Shown: positions 16,807 through 26,091 of the stretch, piece by piece
Layout: every line of letters starts with the position of its first letter
Numbering within the stretch: the stretch's first letter is position 1
Assembly (NCBI GenBank): GCA_963801065.1
Contig: CAWDDG010000004.1
Location: 124,001 to 188,000, forward strand
Length of the DNA stretch: 64,000 bases
Reading direction: 5' to 3'
From: CAWDDG01 sp963801065
GTDB taxonomy: Bacteria; Actinomycetota; Actinomycetes; Jiangellales; Jiangellaceae
Translations under genes and position numbers: made by a program
The notes under the pieces: generated by a model
Databases searched by the model: none
Seen by the model: only the letters and a program-made list of their open reading frames with translations
Told to the model about the DNA's origin: nothing

Positions 16807-16830
16807 ACATCTGTACGTCTGCGCAGATGT
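16807..16830 (-). promoter_or_regulatory. SmtB/ArsR-type operator
   Basis: ACATCTG (16807-16813) and CAGATGT (16824-16830) form an inverted repeat in a 24-bp near-palindrome, ending 14 bases before the repressor ATG. This is the position and 12-12 spacing of SmtB/CzrA boxes, so it should control the repressor-CDF operon. Confidence 0.75.
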
Positions 16831-16872
16831 TCTCTGGTCCAGGCAGTCCGCGTCAACCTCCCGCATCCACGG

Positions 16873-18639
16873 TCAGCCGGCGGTGGCGAGGAACTGGGTT
16901 GCGGCAAGCTCGCCGTACAGGGCGTCGGCAGCGACGAGCTCCGAGTGCGTTCCCACGGCCCGAACGTGCCCGGCGTCCATCACGACGATCCGATCCGCCA
17001 TCGTGACCGTGGAAAGCCGGTGAGCGACCACGAGTACCGTGGTGCTGCCGGCGGCATCGGCGACGGTCTCTCGCAGCGCAGCCTCATTGACTGCGTCCAG
17101 TTGTGACGTGGCCTCGTCCAGCAAGAGAAGCCGAGGCCGGCGCAGCAACGCACGGGCGATGGCCACCCGCTGCCGCTCCCCGCCGGACAGCTTCATGCCG
17201 CGATGCCCGACGGTGGTCTCCAGACCCTGAGGTAACGCCGCAACCATGCCCTCGAGTCGGGTCGTCCGTAACGCCCGCCGCAGCTCGTCGTCGCCGGCAT
17301 GCGGCGCACCGAAGATCAGGTTCTCCCTTAGCGTCCCCGACAGCACGGGCGCGTCCTGCTCGACGTAGCCGATGGCAGCGCGCAGGTCTGCGACCGGCCA
17401 GTCCCGTACGTCTTTCCCATCGACCAATACCCGTCCGGCATCGGCCTCGTAGAACCGCTCGATGAGTGAGAAGACCGTCGTCTTGCCGGCTCCGGACGGC
17501 CCGACGAAGGCCGTCATCCCAGCGGCCGGGATCGAGAAGCTCACGCCGTCATGCACCCTGGGCAGCTCTGGTCCGTAACGGAACGACACCTGCGCGAACT
17601 CGACGGCAGCGGGGCGGCTCCCCGGCTGCGGCAGTTGGGCCGGCGGCCCGTCCGGCTCCACCGGCAGTGCTTCTGCCTCCTGGATCCGAGCGACTGCGGC
17701 GGCACCGACCTGGTACTGGGTGACCGCGCTCACAAGCTCGTTGACGGGTGACGTCAGGTAAAACACGTACAGCAGGAAGGCGACCAGCGTGCCCACATCG
17801 ATCGCACCGGAGGCGACCCGCGCGCCGCCCACACTGAGCACGGCGAGGAACGCCACCTGGGCCGCCAGCCCGGCGGTGTTGCCGGCCAGCGCCGACCACT
17901 TGGCGGCCCGTACGCTCGCGTGCCATGCGTCGACGGAGGCGGCGTACACGCGTTCGCCCTCGCGGTCCTCGGCACCGGACGCCTTGACCGTCCGGAAAGC
18001 GCCGAACATCCGCTCCAGCGCCGCTCCCATCACGCCCACCGACTCCTGAGCTCGACGGGCTGCCCGATTGATCCGCGGTACGACCAGGCCGATCACGACG
18101 CCGGCGAGGACGAGCGCGACCAAGGTCACCCCGAGCAACACCAGGTCCATCAGGCCCATCAGGATCACCGTGGCGATGAGGGTCAGCAGCCCGGTGACTC
18201 CGCCGACCAGAGTGTCGGTGATCACCTCGCGCAGGAGCGTGGTGTCAGCAGTCACCCGGGACATGAGGTCGCCGGGCTCGGTTCGCTCCACCGCGGACAG
18301 GCGCAGGCGCAGCAGCCGGGATACCAAGCCGCGCCGCGCCACGAGTACGACCGATTCCGCGGTGCGCTGCAGGACGTACGTTCCGAGGGCCCCAATCGCC
18401 GCGTTGGCGACCACGAGCACAGTCATCAGCGCGAGCAGACCAGTCACCGCGCGGTCGGCGCCGAGATCGTCGATCAGCTCCCGCACGATGAGCGGCAGGG
18501 CGAGACCAGTCGCCGCGGTGGCCAGGCTCAGTAGGCCGCCGCCGACCAACGCGATCCAGTGCGGTCGCACGTACGACAGGAGGACGCGCCAGGTTGATCG
18601 TGCGGGCGGCAGTTGACCGAGGTTCGTTGGCTCCTCCAC
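16873..18639 (-). CDS. ABC exporter, fused membrane and ATPase domains
   Basis: A 588-residue half-transporter: six-helix exporter domain (about 20-315; WIALVGGGLLSLATAATGLAL is TM1) followed by an ATPase domain with Walker A GPSGAGKTT (about 379-387), signature LSGGERQRVAIARALL (near 480), Walker B LLLLDEATSQLD and the H-loop VVAHRLST. It should work as a homodimer exporting a lipid, peptide or drug. Only nine bases separate it from the SnoaL gene, which itself follows the LAL regulator by seven bases, so all three form one operon. The substrate is unknown. Confidence 0.94.
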   Translation of the reverse strand: MEEPTNLGQLPPARSTWRVLLSYVRPHWIALVGGGLLSLATAATGLALPLIVRELIDDLGADRAVTGLLALMTVLVVANAAIGALGTYVLQRTAESVVLVARRGLVSRLLRLRLSAVERTEPGDLMSRVTADTTLLREVITDTLVGGVTGLLTLIATVILMGLMDLVLLGVTLVALVLAGVVIGLVVPRINRAARRAQESVGVMGAALERMFGAFRTVKASGAEDREGERVYAASVDAWHASVRAAKWSALAGNTAGLAAQVAFLAVLSVGGARVASGAIDVGTLVAFLLYVFYLTSPVNELVSAVTQYQVGAAAVARIQEAEALPVEPDGPPAQLPQPGSRPAAVEFAQVSFRYGPELPRVHDGVSFSIPAAGMTAFVGPSGAGKTTVFSLIERFYEADAGRVLVDGKDVRDWPVADLRAAIGYVEQDAPVLSGTLRENLIFGAPHAGDDELRRALRTTRLEGMVAALPQGLETTVGHRGMKLSGGERQRVAIARALLRRPRLLLLDEATSQLDAVNEAALRETVADAAGSTTVLVVAHRLSTVTMADRIVVMDAGHVRAVGTHSELVAADALYGELAATQFLATAG

Positions 18640-18648
18640 CGATGTACC

Positions 18649-19050
18649 TTACGATTCCCGCTCGGATGGCTGAACTGCGAGTAGGCCCAGCTGGCGAAGG
18701 CGGGCGTACGTGTCCTCCAGGCCCCAGGCCCGGACGATCCGGCCGTGGGTGAAGCGGAAGATGTAGACCTCTGCGACGTCGGTGAAGCGCCGCCCGGTAG
18801 GCGGGTGTCCACGCCAGTCGCCGCTGTGCGTACCGGAGCAGGCGAAGCGACCGACCACGACATCGCCTTCCGCGATGAGCTCGTCGACGCGCATGTGGAT
18901 GTCGCTGAAGGAGCTCAGGAACGGCTCGATCCAGCGCCGCGCCGCGATGGCCAACGTCGGGTCGTACAGCTCGTCGAGGACTTCGAGTCGGCCGGCCTCC
19001 ATCACCTCCTCGACGAGGCGGCGCACCACCTCCTTGTGCTCCTCGGACAT
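18649..19050 (-). CDS. SnoaL-like / NTF2-fold protein
   Basis: A 133-residue SnoaL-like protein (ester cyclase family): LVEEVMEAGRLEVLDELYDP, then SFSDIHMRVDELIAEGDVVVGRF, HPPTGRRFTDVAEVYIFRF and GRIVRAWGLEDTY, which together are the family signature. True SnoaL enzymes cyclise polyketide esters, but most of these stand-alone homologues have no known reaction. It lies between the LAL regulator and the ABC exporter and could bind or alter the exported molecule. Confidence 0.85.
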   Translation of the reverse strand: MSEEHKEVVRRLVEEVMEAGRLEVLDELYDPTLAIAARRWIEPFLSSFSDIHMRVDELIAEGDVVVGRFACSGTHSGDWRGHPPTGRRFTDVAEVYIFRFTHGRIVRAWGLEDTYARLRQLGLLAVQPSERES

Positions 19051-19057
19051 CGGCGGT

Positions 19058-22006
19058 CTAGAGCAGGCCGCGGCGGGTTGCTTCGGCCACGGCCTGTCCC
19101 CGGTTCTCGACCCCCAGCTTGGCGAGGATGTTGGACACGTGCACGCTCGCGGTCTTCTCGCTGATGAACAGCCGATTGGCGATCTGCCGGTTGGTTGAGC
19201 CGGTGCCCAGGAGCGCCATGACCTCGTGCTCGCGACGAGTCAGCAAGCGCGTCGGTGAGTCTGTGCGCGCCGTCTTGTCCACGGTGACGTGCGCGCGAGT
19301 CGCGAGACCTTGGATCTTGTCTTGGAGGAGCCGAGCTCCCATCTGGAGCGCCGTATTCCAAGCAGCTCGCAGGTCCTCGGCGGCGCCTGGGCGATCGCCC
19401 ACCGCCAAGGACGCCTGTGCCCGGCCCAGCCGCGCCACGGTCGCAGAAGGCGGCATGCCCAACGTTTCGAACAGGTCGACGGCTTTGGACCACGCGGATG
19501 GGTCCGGTGCCCCGTGTATGTGCAGGAGCCGCGCCTCGGCGACCAGTGCCATCGCCTCAAACCTTGGCGGTATCCCAGGCTGCTCCGCCATGCGGGTACG
19601 GAGGGTGCCGATGAGCCGATCCGCCCTGGCGCCCGCATCGCCGTACCCCCGCTCCCGCGCCGCCTCCTCGACTTCGAGGCCCCGTGCGACGACACCGACG
19701 AGGAAGCGCAGGTTGCCTCGTACCCAGCGCACGCCGTCGTCGATGGCCTGCCGTGCCTGGTCCACGTCATCCTCGGCGAGCCAGCATGCGGCCAACCACT
19801 CTCCCATCGGGCCGCCGAGTTGCGGATCGTCCTGGCCGCCAATTGCGAGCAGGTCGTCCCACTCGTGGTGCGCGAGATCCTCGTGTCCTCGCGCGAACAG
19901 CAGCCGGGCGTGGAGCTGCCGGACAAACCGCTCGCCCGTGATGCCGGGGTCCATCTCGAGCGCCTCGTCCACGACCACCTGAGCCTCGTCCCAGCGCCCG
20001 GCGTCAATGAGCGCCTCTGCGACATTGCCCAGGATGTACGTCACGAAGCCAGTTCGCGCTCCCAGCCGCAAGCCGACACGAACGCCCTCGCGTCCGACCT
20101 TCACCACGTCGTCGGTACGCCCGGCGATCATGAGCGCGTCGGTGCAGTTGATGTAGATCTGACCGATCCGGTAGAACTCGAGGCCCTTCGGTGGCTGCAG
20201 CGACGCGAGCGCCTGCTCGACGCCCTCGTCCACCTGGCCGAGCAGGACGAGCCCGCTGCCGAGCCTGCCTTGCGCCAGCCGACGCAACGGATCGTCCTCA
20301 ACGGCCCGGGCGACGGCGAGCGCCTGCCGGGAGAGGGTCACGATCCGCTCGTACTCACCGTCGCGGAGAGCCAGATAGGCCAGTGCGGACAACACTGCCG
20401 AGCGTTGCGACGTCGGTGGTTCTTCAGGAACGAGGTCGGCCGCCTCGCGCACGACGGCATCTCCCTCGTCTTGGGTCCCCGCCCCGAAGTACAGGAACCA
20501 CGCGAGACGTAGGAGCTGCTCGGCAACGAGCAACGGCTCGGATGTGCGGTCGGTCAGGCTGATCGCAACCCGGAGGTGTTTTGCGGCGCGGGCCGGTTCG
20601 CCGACGAACCAGGCAGCCTGGCCTGCCGCAATGAGCACCTCGCGTCGCTGCATCCCGGTGAGCGCATCGGCGTCCGTCACTCCGTCCCAGAGCGTGAGCG
20701 CACGATCGAACTGGACCACGGCCTCGGCATGTGCGAACGACTGTATGGCCGCCTGAGCAGCGGCGACGGCGGCCACCAACGCTCGCTCCTGATGGTGTGC
20801 GGCGAACCAGTGGTGAGCGAGCTCGCCGAGCACAGCAGCGTCGCCCCCCGAACCGTTCGCCTGTCCTTCGAGCACGCGCGCGAGCTCGGCGTGCATACGG
20901 CTTCGCTCGTCGGGGAGCATGTCGTCGTACACGGCCTCCTGGAGCAATGCGTGGCGGAAGGCGTATTGCTCATCGCGCGCATCGGCCACGAGCAGGTGCT
21001 GCGAGACGGCTTCGCGCAGTCCCGACGTCACCTCCTCGGGATCGGTGGCCGTCGCGCGGGCAACCCCGACCAGCAAGGCCGCGTCGACCCGGCGGCCAGC
21101 AACGGCGGCGATCCGCAGAACGCGTTGGGCGGCAGGCGGCAGCGCGTCGATCTGGCCGACGAGAACGTCGCGGAGACGGTCCGGCAGGCGTCTGTGTCCG
21201 TCAGGTCCGGCGGCGACGAGCATCTCGACGTGGAACGGGTTGCCTTCGGAACGTTCGAAGACCTGACCGACGAAGCGGGGCGACGGTGGCCTCCCCAGGA
21301 GTGCAGTGACGAGTTCGGTGGTCGCCCGACGGTCGAAAGGACCGAGGTCTATGCGAACGAGTTTGCCGCGTCGGTCGAGTTCGACGAGAAAGGACCGAAC
21401 CGGGTGCCCGCGATGCAGCTCATCGGAGCGCACCGTGAGGAGCAGGAGCACGGGCGCACGCAGATTGCGTTCGAGGAAGGTCAGCAGGTCCATCGTGGAG
21501 CGGTCGGCCCAGTGCACGTCCTCGACGACCAGGACCACGGGCTGCGTGGCGGCCAGCCGAGTCAGCGTGCCCAGGAACTGCTCGAACAGCCGGCCTGCGG
21601 GCGCCGCTTCTGCCGGCTGCGCCGTCGTCGTTGCGAGCTCGGGGAGCAGCCGGCCAAGATCGCCGCGCCCATCACCGAACACCTCGTCGAAGCGAGCCTC
21701 GGGAAGCGTCGAGACCAGCCCGCGGAAGGCCTCGATGAGCGGCGCGTACGGAAGCACCCCCTCGCCGACGTCGAGGCACCCACCGGCCAGGACCCGCGCC
21801 CCCGCCTGCTCGGCATCGCCCGTGAACGCCGCGACCAGCCGGCTCTTCCCGATCCCGGCCTCACCGGCGACAAGAACAACGCGGACCTGACCGGCTTCGG
21901 CCTGGCTCAAGGCGTCCCGCAAGCGGGTACGTTCAGCCTGCCTACCGATCAGGTCCGCGGTTGACCAGCGATCCACACCATTGAGGATGCCACTCACATC
22001 GGTCAC
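19058..22006 (-). CDS. LuxR-type regulator of the LAL family
   Basis: A 982-residue large ATP-binding LuxR regulator. N-terminal AAA domain: LIGRQAERTRLRDAL, Walker A GEAGIGKSR (48-56), Walker B region VVLVVEDVHWADRST; a long helical TPR-like middle; and a C-terminal LuxR helix-turn-helix (LTRREHEVMALLGTGSTNRQ and SVHVSNILAKLGV) at about 915-982. Such proteins are ATP-driven, ligand-sensing activators. The gene heads an operon with a SnoaL-like protein and an ABC exporter, which it probably controls together with itself. Confidence 0.95.
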   Translation of the reverse strand: MTDVSGILNGVDRWSTADLIGRQAERTRLRDALSQAEAGQVRVVLVAGEAGIGKSRLVAAFTGDAEQAGARVLAGGCLDVGEGVLPYAPLIEAFRGLVSTLPEARFDEVFGDGRGDLGRLLPELATTTAQPAEAAPAGRLFEQFLGTLTRLAATQPVVLVVEDVHWADRSTMDLLTFLERNLRAPVLLLLTVRSDELHRGHPVRSFLVELDRRGKLVRIDLGPFDRRATTELVTALLGRPPSPRFVGQVFERSEGNPFHVEMLVAAGPDGHRRLPDRLRDVLVGQIDALPPAAQRVLRIAAVAGRRVDAALLVGVARATATDPEEVTSGLREAVSQHLLVADARDEQYAFRHALLQEAVYDDMLPDERSRMHAELARVLEGQANGSGGDAAVLGELAHHWFAAHHQERALVAAVAAAQAAIQSFAHAEAVVQFDRALTLWDGVTDADALTGMQRREVLIAAGQAAWFVGEPARAAKHLRVAISLTDRTSEPLLVAEQLLRLAWFLYFGAGTQDEGDAVVREAADLVPEEPPTSQRSAVLSALAYLALRDGEYERIVTLSRQALAVARAVEDDPLRRLAQGRLGSGLVLLGQVDEGVEQALASLQPPKGLEFYRIGQIYINCTDALMIAGRTDDVVKVGREGVRVGLRLGARTGFVTYILGNVAEALIDAGRWDEAQVVVDEALEMDPGITGERFVRQLHARLLFARGHEDLAHHEWDDLLAIGGQDDPQLGGPMGEWLAACWLAEDDVDQARQAIDDGVRWVRGNLRFLVGVVARGLEVEEAARERGYGDAGARADRLIGTLRTRMAEQPGIPPRFEAMALVAEARLLHIHGAPDPSAWSKAVDLFETLGMPPSATVARLGRAQASLAVGDRPGAAEDLRAAWNTALQMGARLLQDKIQGLATRAHVTVDKTARTDSPTRLLTRREHEVMALLGTGSTNRQIANRLFISEKTASVHVSNILAKLGVENRGQAVAEATRRGLL

Positions 22007-22045
22007 GGCGATGATCTGTGTTGTGTTACTCGGCCGACCTGGCGG

Positions 22046-22219
22046 TCAGGCAGGCCGGACGGTGACGCTTGGCCGCCGGGCAGCCGCACGCTCGCGGTGC
22101 CTGTCGCCCCGAGGCTTGCGGTCGCGCCGCACCTGGGAGACCAGTCTCGCTTGCTCGGCCTCGCGAAGCAGGTCCTCGTGGTGCAGGTGGTTGAGCTGGG
22201 CGCTGATGCTGTCGTACAT
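22046..22219 (-). CDS. Small helical protein, 57 residues
   Basis: A 57-codon frame starting at the ATG 22217-22219, preceded by a very strong site GAAGGAGGACGTC. It begins MYDSISAQLNHLHHEDLLRE, forms an amphipathic helix (AEQARLVSQVRRDR) and ends in a basic tail (RERAAARRPSV). Similar short proteins beginning with MYD and an LLREAE helix are common in actinomycetes, but no function is known to me. It is short enough to be missed by ordinary length cut-offs. It stands in the gap before the LAL regulator, transcribed in the same direction. Confidence 0.72.
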   Translation of the reverse strand: MYDSISAQLNHLHHEDLLREAEQARLVSQVRRDRKPRGDRHRERAAARRPSVTVRPA

Positions 22220-22375
22220 GACGTCCTCCTTCGACGCCCTTCACGTTCCTCGTAAGGCCGCAGGGCGGGCATCGGGAGAATCACCCGAGTGCGAGCTGCC
22301 AGGGGGGCCTTAGACGGCATCGGCAGCTCCGGTCATCGCCTTAGACGGTGGCTCGTCCGCCTGGATGCGGCAGCC

Positions 22376-23116
22376 TCACCATGCGAGCGCAGCGATGAGG
22401 CCGGCCAAGGTCGTCAGCTCGGCGGCGGCGCCCAGGACGTCCCCCGTCACACCTCCCAGTCGACGGCGAGCGCCGACACCGACGGCAGCGGTGACCACCA
22501 CCAGTCCGCCGAGCAGTGCGGACGCCATGAAGCCGACCGTCACGATCGCGACCGCGGCAGCAAGGCACAGTCCCGCGACAGCGATGCTCCATCGCATCCG
22601 CTCGACGAAGACCCGGCCCGTGCCGTCCTGGCCGGCATAGGGCAGAGCGGCCGCGAGAGGCAGTGGCGCAACGCGCGACACGGCGTAGATCGCGGCCAAC
22701 GTCGGCACGATCTCCGACCTCGGCAGCGCACCGATGGCCACAGCCTTGACGAGCAGATCCAACACCACCGCGGACGTGCCGTACACGCCGATGCCGTGGT
22801 CCCGCATGATCGCCAGCGTGTGCTCACGGCTTCGGCCGGCCAGACCGTCCGCCGAGTCCGCCAGTCCGTCGAGATGCAAGGCTCCGGTCACCACGACGTC
22901 GACGGCGACGGCCCCGACGGCGGCCAGCATGAGCGGCAAACCGAGCTCGACCTGCAGGGCCGCTGCGCCGCCCACGAGCGCGCCTGTCAAGGCTCCAACG
23001 AGCGGGAAGCCGACGGCCCCGTGGACGAGATCGTCTTCGCTGAACCGCATCCGCCCGGCGAGCGGAGCCCGGGTGAGAAAGGCCACCGCAGCGCCCAGGG
23101 CACGTACCGGGCTCAC
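22376..23116 (-). CDS. cobS: Adenosylcobinamide-GDP ribazoletransferase (cobalamin synthase)
   Basis: A 246-residue integral membrane enzyme that joins alpha-ribazole to adenosylcobinamide-GDP, the last assembly step of B12. It has the conserved TRAPLAGRMRF start, GALHLDGLADSADGL (acidic active-site loop), and RDHGIGVYG near the second loop. The start is the GTG at 23114-23116, which overlaps the cobT stop as GTGA. Last gene of the corrinoid operon. Confidence 0.95.
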   Translation of the reverse strand: MSPVRALGAAVAFLTRAPLAGRMRFSEDDLVHGAVGFPLVGALTGALVGGAAALQVELGLPLMLAAVGAVAVDVVVTGALHLDGLADSADGLAGRSREHTLAIMRDHGIGVYGTSAVVLDLLVKAVAIGALPRSEIVPTLAAIYAVSRVAPLPLAAALPYAGQDGTGRVFVERMRWSIAVAGLCLAAAVAIVTVGFMASALLGGLVVVTAAVGVGARRRLGGVTGDVLGAAAELTTLAGLIAALAW

Positions 23117-24204
23117 GGTGAAATGGAGAGAGCGCCGCTCGGTGGCGACGGCGACAGCACCGCTTCGAGCGTCGCCATGTCGCGCAGCACGGCCACACTC
23201 GACGCGATCAGCGGCAGGGCGAGGGTGGCGCCGCTTCCTTCGCCGAGCCGCATGTCGAGGCTGAGCAGCGGCTGCAGCCCGAGCGCATCGAGAACGCGGC
23301 CGTGGCCCGGCTCTGCGGAGCGGTGAGAGGCGATCATCGCGTCGACGCAGGCCGGCGCGATGTGTGCGGCGACCAAGGCCGCGGCACCGGTGATGAAGCC
23401 GTCCAGCACGACCGGCACCCGGTGCGCTGCACCGCCGAGGACGACGCCCGTCAAGGCGGCGATCTCGAAGCCCCCCAGCGCGGCCAGCGCGGAAACCGGC
23501 CGGCCGTCGCCACCGGCGTTCACCGCCAGCATGCGGCGGACGACGTCGACCTTGTGCGCGAGCCGCGCGTCGTCGATGCCGGTTCCACGCCCGCACACGG
23601 TGGCTGGATCAACGCCGAGCAACGCGGCAGTGAGTGCGCTGGCGGCGGTCGTGTTGGCGATCCCCATCTCACCGATCGCGAGCAGGGAGATGCCGTCGTC
23701 GACGAGGCCGGCCGCCAGCTCGATCCCGACCGCCACGGCCCGCTCGGCCTCAGCCACGGTCATGGCCGGTCCGAACGCAGAGTTTGCCGTGCCCGCGCCG
23801 ATCCGTCGGTCGAGCACACCCGGATGGTCACTACGGGTGCAAACGCCGAGGTCGGCGACGAGCAGCCGAGCGCCCGCCTGCCGCGCGAGAACCGACACCG
23901 CCGCGCCTCCTGAGGCAAAGGCGGCGACCATGTGCGCGGTGACCTCCTGCGGGTACGCGCTGACCCCCTCGGCGGCGACGCCGTGGTCAGCCGCACACAC
24001 GACGACCGCCGGCCGGAGCGGCCCGGGCGTCGCGCTCCCCCGGATCGCCGCAACCCGGCACGCCAGTTCCTCGAGGCGGCCGAGGCTGCCCGGCGGCTTG
24101 GCTTTTGCGTCCAGCGCCTCCTGAGCCGTGGCGCGGGCGGTGGCATCAGCAGGAACGACGCGCGCGAGAGTCTCCTGGATCAGCGCCCGGCCGGCGATGC
24201 TCAC
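23113..24204 (-). CDS. cobT: Nicotinate-nucleotide-dimethylbenzimidazole phosphoribosyltransferase
   Basis: A 363-residue CobT, which makes alpha-ribazole phosphate from nicotinate mononucleotide and the lower-ligand base. KPPGSLGRLEELA at the N-terminus, VVCAADHGVAAEGVSAYPQ, GEMGIANTTAASALT and the C-terminal LDMRLGEGSGATLALPL (with the catalytic Glu) are all present. The GTG at 24202-24204 is chosen because it overlaps the cobU stop as GTGA, like the other junctions. A longer frame reaching upstream lies over cobU. Confidence 0.96.
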   Translation of the reverse strand: MSIAGRALIQETLARVVPADATARATAQEALDAKAKPPGSLGRLEELACRVAAIRGSATPGPLRPAVVVCAADHGVAAEGVSAYPQEVTAHMVAAFASGGAAVSVLARQAGARLLVADLGVCTRSDHPGVLDRRIGAGTANSAFGPAMTVAEAERAVAVGIELAAGLVDDGISLLAIGEMGIANTTAASALTAALLGVDPATVCGRGTGIDDARLAHKVDVVRRMLAVNAGGDGRPVSALAALGGFEIAALTGVVLGGAAHRVPVVLDGFITGAAALVAAHIAPACVDAMIASHRSAEPGHGRVLDALGLQPLLSLDMRLGEGSGATLALPLIASSVAVLRDMATLEAVLSPSPPSGALSISP

Positions 24205-24719
24205 GGTGCCTCCAGAGCCAGGGCACGTCCGGCCACGACCAGAACCGCCTCGTCGGCGGCCTCGGCCCAGGTCGCGTTGACTCGGCCCAGCACGTCCCGA
24301 TACCGGCGGCCGAGCTCGTGCATCGGCACGATGCCCATGCCCACCTCGTTGCTCACCGCGATCGTCGCGCCGGTTCGCGCGGCGGCCAGTGCCGCGACCT
24401 CCTCGGCACGCCGCTGGAGATCGTCGTCGGTGAGTCCCGTTTCGAGCAGGTTCGACACCCATAGCGACAGGCAGTCGACGACGACAACATCGTCCGGGGA
24501 CGCCCGCCTCAGGGCATCGGCCAGGTCGAGGGGTGCCTCGACGGTCTGCCAGTGAGCCGGCCGCTCGGCGCGGTGGCGGGCGATGCGCGCGGCCATCTCG
24601 TCGTCGCGGGCCTCCGCGGTCGCTACGAACACGACGGGGGCGCCGGTGGCCTTGGCCCTGCGCACCGCGAGCGTGGACTTGCCGCTGCGGGCGCCGCCGA
24701 GCAGGAGCGTGAGTGCCAT
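24201..24719 (-). CDS. cobU: Adenosylcobinamide kinase / guanylyltransferase
   Basis: A 172-residue bifunctional enzyme that phosphorylates adenosylcobinamide and then adds GMP. P-loop GGARSGKST at 8-16, ATAEARDDEMAARIARHR (guanylylated His region), VVVDCLSLWVSNLL and SNEVGMGIVP are all family signatures. The ATG at 24717-24719 shares one base with the cobO stop. It provides the salvage route for imported cobinamide. Confidence 0.96.
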   Translation of the reverse strand: MALTLLLGGARSGKSTLAVRRAKATGAPVVFVATAEARDDEMAARIARHRAERPAHWQTVEAPLDLADALRRASPDDVVVVDCLSLWVSNLLETGLTDDDLQRRAEEVAALAAARTGATIAVSNEVGMGIVPMHELGRRYRDVLGRVNATWAEAADEAVLVVAGRALALEAP

Positions 24720-25294
24720 CAGTAGTCCAACCCTCTTCTCGCGCGGACCCCGGTGTCGTAGGCGTGGCGGATCTTTCTCATCTCGGTAATGGTGTCCGCA
24801 ACGTCGAGCAGTTCGGCTGGTGCGTCCCTGCCGGTGGCGATGACGTTGACGTGGTCGGGCCGACCACTGATGACGTCGGCGACTTCCTGCCGCGGGATCC
24901 AGCCCCAGTTCATCGGGTAGGTGATCTCGTCCAGCACGACCAGGTGGTGCTGTCCGGCGATGATGGTCGCGCGGGCCTGTTCCCACGCGGCACCGGCCAG
25001 AGCCCGGCTACGGTCGAGGTCGTCGCTCAGCCAGCTGAACCCGTCGCCGGTTGCCGCCCAGTCGACGCCGAGCTGACGGGCGACGGTCTCCTCGCCGACG
25101 CGCCAGCGTCCCGACTTCATGAACTGGATCACCGACACCTGCCATCCGCGGGCGACGGCACGCATGACCGTGCCGAAGGCGGCAGTCGACTTGCCCTTGC
25201 CGTCGCCGGTGTTGACGACGACGATCGACGGCTGGTGGCGGACCGCCGGAGGCTCCGGCGCCTCCAGACGGGGCGTGGTGACGTCCTCGGTCAC
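24719..25294 (-). CDS. cobO: Cob(I)alamin/corrinoid adenosyltransferase, CobO/BtuR type
   Basis: A 191-residue ATP:corrinoid adenosyltransferase with the P-loop GDGKGKSTAAFG at residues 30-41, VIQFMKSGRW, LVVLDEITYPMNWGW and VIATGRDAPAELLDVADT. It adds the adenosyl group to imported or partly built corrinoids. Coupled upstream to the ABC ATPase (GTGA overlap) and downstream to cobU. Confidence 0.96.
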   Translation of the reverse strand: MTEDVTTPRLEAPEPPAVRHQPSIVVVNTGDGKGKSTAAFGTVMRAVARGWQVSVIQFMKSGRWRVGEETVARQLGVDWAATGDGFSWLSDDLDRSRALAGAAWEQARATIIAGQHHLVVLDEITYPMNWGWIPRQEVADVISGRPDHVNVIATGRDAPAELLDVADTITEMRKIRHAYDTGVRARRGLDY

Positions 25295-26091
25295 GGCGAT
25301 GTCTCCTCGATCGGAACGCGGGGTGACCGATGGCGCGCGGGAAGCACCACCGGTGAGCCGCCCAGACGGGCGACACGGACGCTCGCCTGGTAGTAGCGGT
25401 TGATCCGCTTCTCGGTGAGGACCTCGTCCGGTGAGCCGTCGGCGACCACGCGGCCGGAGTCCAGCAGGACCAGCCGGTCGGCGTACTGCCCGGCCAGCGT
25501 GAGATCGTGCATCGCGCCCAGCACGGTCAGATTTCGCCGGCGCCGTAGAGACGAGACCAGCTCGAGCACCTCCTGCTGCCGTCCCACGTCGAGCGCCGTC
25601 GTCGGCTCGTCGAGCAACAGCACCGGGGCCTCCTGGGCAAGCGCCCGGGCGAGAACGGCGCGTTGCCTTTCACCGCCGCTGAGCGCGTCGAGCCGCCGTC
25701 CGGCGAGCGCGTCGAGGTCGAGGCTCTCGACGGCATCCTGCGCAGCCACGAAGTCGTGACGACCGGGGCGGCCGAGGAAGCCGAGATGCGGCGTCCGGCC
25801 AAGGAGCGCGTACTCGCCGACGGTCATGTCGGCCGGCAGCAGCGGGCTCTGCGGAACCATCGCCACCGCGCGGGCCCGCTCACGCGCTCCGACGGCGCGA
25901 ACCTCTCGCCCCTCGACGGTGATCGATCCTCCGTACCGGACGAGACCGGCAACCGCGCGCATGAGCGTCGTCTTCCCGGCACCGTTGCGGCCGATCAGCA
26001 TGGTCCACTCGCCGGACCCGACGGTGAGATCGACGCCGTCCACGACCGGCGCTCCGCCGAGGCGCACGGACGCGGTATCCAGCCTGATCAC
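25291..26091 (-). CDS. btuD: Corrinoid ABC transporter ATPase
   Basis: A 266-residue importer ATPase: Walker A GRNGAGKTT near 34-42, LSGGERQRAVLARAL, Walker B VLLLDEPTTALD and H-loop GAMHDLTLA. It belongs to the FecCD-associated (B12/iron-siderophore) class. Start at GTG 26089-26091, overlapping the permease stop as GTGA. Cobalamin rather than siderophore specificity is taken from the riboswitch and the cob genes in the same operon. Confidence 0.92.
   Translation of the reverse strand: MIRLDTASVRLGGAPVVDGVDLTVGSGEWTMLIGRNGAGKTTLMRAVAGLVRYGGSITVEGREVRAVGARERARAVAMVPQSPLLPADMTVGEYALLGRTPHLGFLGRPGRHDFVAAQDAVESLDLDALAGRRLDALSGGERQRAVLARALAQEAPVLLLDEPTTALDVGRQQEVLELVSSLRRRRNLTVLGAMHDLTLAGQYADRLVLLDSGRVVADGSPDEVLTEKRINRYYQASVRVARLGGSPVVLPARHRSPRVPIEETSP

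Noticed and set aside
20576..21964. A 462-codon plus-strand open frame
   Set aside because: Entirely antisense to the LAL regulator, which has clear AAA and LuxR domains; no ribosome site or family match.
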